From positions 3,100,001 through 3,164,000 of the forward strand of contig UGYN01000002.1 of NCBI GenBank assembly GCA_900457075.1: a stretch of DNA of 64,000 nt, read 5' to 3'. Below the pieces are notes generated by a model that worked only from the letters and a program-made list of their open reading frames with translations, ran no database searches and was not told the origin of the DNA. This DNA is from Serratia quinivorans (GTDB lineage: Bacteria; Pseudomonadota; Gammaproteobacteria; Enterobacterales; Enterobacteriaceae). Position numbers and translations under genes: made by a program. Of the stretch, positions 63,053 to 64,000 are shown in pieces (positions within the stretch are counted from its first letter, which is position 1; each line of letters starts with the position of its first letter).

Positions 63053-64000
63053 ATGCATCTCTATGAGAATGAAGCGGCACAGATAGCGCACAGGACATTC
63101 GAATGTTGGTTTGAAGAGGAAAAAGGGCGGATTTCAGACGCACTTGCCGACTATATCAGTATCGATACTACGTCGCCTAACGAGTGGCGAGCCAGACCTT
63201 TTCTAAAAAAATTGCTCGAACCGCTCGGTTTTACGCTGACGGAGTTGACTCTGCCGGATAGCTTTTGGTCGCATCCCGAACGTGCGCCTGAGCCGGTTTC
63301 CAAGCTCTCCGCCCACTCTTCGCTGTTACGTGCCCACCGGCCGGGAAAACCCGGAGGAAGGCACATTATTGTCAATGCGCATGTGGATGTCGTGCCGCTG
63401 CAACCGGAGTTTAAAGATGGCATGACAGCCCGAGTTTTCGAGGACAGAATCGTTGGCCGCGGCGCGGTCGATACCAAAGGCAACCTCATCATGTTCGTTG
63501 AGGCGCTGCGTTGGCTTATCGCATCGGGCAACGATACCAATCATGCATTGACCCTCGATTTGGTCTCAGAAGAGGAAATTGGCGGTAATGGCGCATTGGC
63601 TTCCACGCTCAGCGGCTGTCCGGCGGATTGCTGTCTGGTGCTGGAGCCGACCGGCGGCGAAATCTTCAGAGGACACCGAGGTTGCGTGACGTTTGAAGTC
63701 GAGTTCACCGGGCATGCCCGTCATATGGGGGATGCGAAAGAAACGGAGTTTACGGCAATTGACGCCGCGACGGAGGCGGTTCGTCAGTTAAAAAATCTGG
63801 AGAAACGCCTCGACGGCGAAAAGGTTCTCGTTCCTGCATTCATCGATTGGGAAAGAGCCTTACAGATTAACGTGGGGGAAGTTAGAGGGGGAGATTGGTA
63901 TGGTTCGACGCCTCGCTCCTGCAAAATATCCGGTAACTGCGGTTTCCTGCCCCATCAGGGGTTGGAGGGAACGCAGGAGAGGCTTAAGCACTTCTTTTCA
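63053..64000 (+). CDS. M20 family metallopeptidase / amidohydrolase, 5' part
   Basis: The first 316 residues of an M20-type di-zinc hydrolase (ArgE/DapE/carboxypeptidase class); the gene runs off the window. GGAGGGGGGAG just before 63053 fixes the start. Zinc and catalytic residues: VNAHVDVVP (His, Asp), GRGAVDTKGN (bridging Asp), SEEEIGG (catalytic and ligand Glu). The dimerisation (lid) domain begins at GHRGCVTFEVEFTGHARHMG. It could remove a protecting amino-acid or acyl group from the metabolite. Same operon as the Gfo/Idh gene. Confidence 0.88.
   Translation, partial: MHLYENEAAQIAHRTFECWFEEEKGRISDALADYISIDTTSPNEWRARPFLKKLLEPLGFTLTELTLPDSFWSHPERAPEPVSKLSAHSSLLRAHRPGKPGGRHIIVNAHVDVVPLQPEFKDGMTARVFEDRIVGRGAVDTKGNLIMFVEALRWLIASGNDTNHALTLDLVSEEEIGGNGALASTLSGCPADCCLVLEPTGGEIFRGHRGCVTFEVEFTGHARHMGDAKETEFTAIDAATEAVRQLKNLEKRLDGEKVLVPAFIDWERALQINVGEVRGGDWYGSTPRSCKISGNCGFLPHQGLEGTQERLKHFFS

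Overview
The window looks like a chromosomal accessory region of an enterobacterium in the Pectobacterium/Serratia/Brenneria/Enterobacter range. This rests on the architecture of the type VI secretion system (T6SS), the EntD-type phosphopantetheinyl transferase, the GC-rich conjugation genes and the fragments of IS3 and IS110 elements. No tRNA, rRNA or CRISPR array was seen, and the species cannot be fixed from sequence alone.

Layout. (1) 1-12.7 kb holds part of an integrative conjugative element (ICE) of the PFGI-1/SPI-7-like type: the end of the VirB4-like ATPase, the TIGR03757-TIGR03756-TIGR03755 run, a TraG-N-like protein and a DUF3742 protein. Between 1.6 and 7.4 kb this run is interrupted by cargo: a TrlF-type PHP/ATPase gene, a broken membrane/coiled-coil gene and a GNAT acetyltransferase, among copies of a TGTCCGC-type palindromic repeat. 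(2) 13.4-46.7 kb is one large T6SS cluster, all on the plus strand: tssBCKL, an OmpA-domain protein, hcp, clpV, an accessory metalloprotease-like protein, lipoproteins, vgrG, a lipase effector followed by three immunity lipoproteins, PAAR, tssM, tssA, tssFGJE, a two-gene GIY-YIG / NERD-helicase insert, a VasL-like protein and a SANT-like small protein. (3) 46.9-48.3 kb is a Kiwa-type anti-phage pair (kwaA-kwaB). (4) 48.3-52.5 kb is a mosaic of transposase remnants, a gene with three in-frame stops, a DUF2913 gene, about 1 kb of hairpin-rich DNA with no convincing gene, and a tyrosine-recombinase-like gene. (5) 52.6-64 kb is a lower-GC small-molecule cluster: a phosphopantetheinyl transferase, a PhyH oxygenase, a nucleotide-sugar dehydrogenase and a putative methyltransferase on the minus strand, diverging across an AT-rich gap from an ornithine-cyclodeaminase-like enzyme, a decayed NRPS-like stretch, an MFS transporter, an SDR, a Gfo/Idh oxidoreductase and an M20 peptidase cut by the window end.

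How it works together. The T6SS genes cover sheath, baseplate, membrane complex, tube, spike and recycling ATPase, with at least one lipase effector and its immunity array. The window also carries two or three probable anti-phage modules (TrlF-like, GIY-YIG/NERD helicase, Kiwa) placed in or beside the ICE and the T6SS, so it reads as a combined conflict island.

Caution. Many frameshifts (trlF-like, TIGR03755 three times, the lipase, tssA, the SANT protein, an IS3 remnant) can each be closed by one base, usually in a short homopolymer. Either the assembly has indel errors or several systems are truly broken. The most novel-looking item is the structured region at about 50.30-51.25 kb, which includes an internal repeat whose stems change in a compensatory way.
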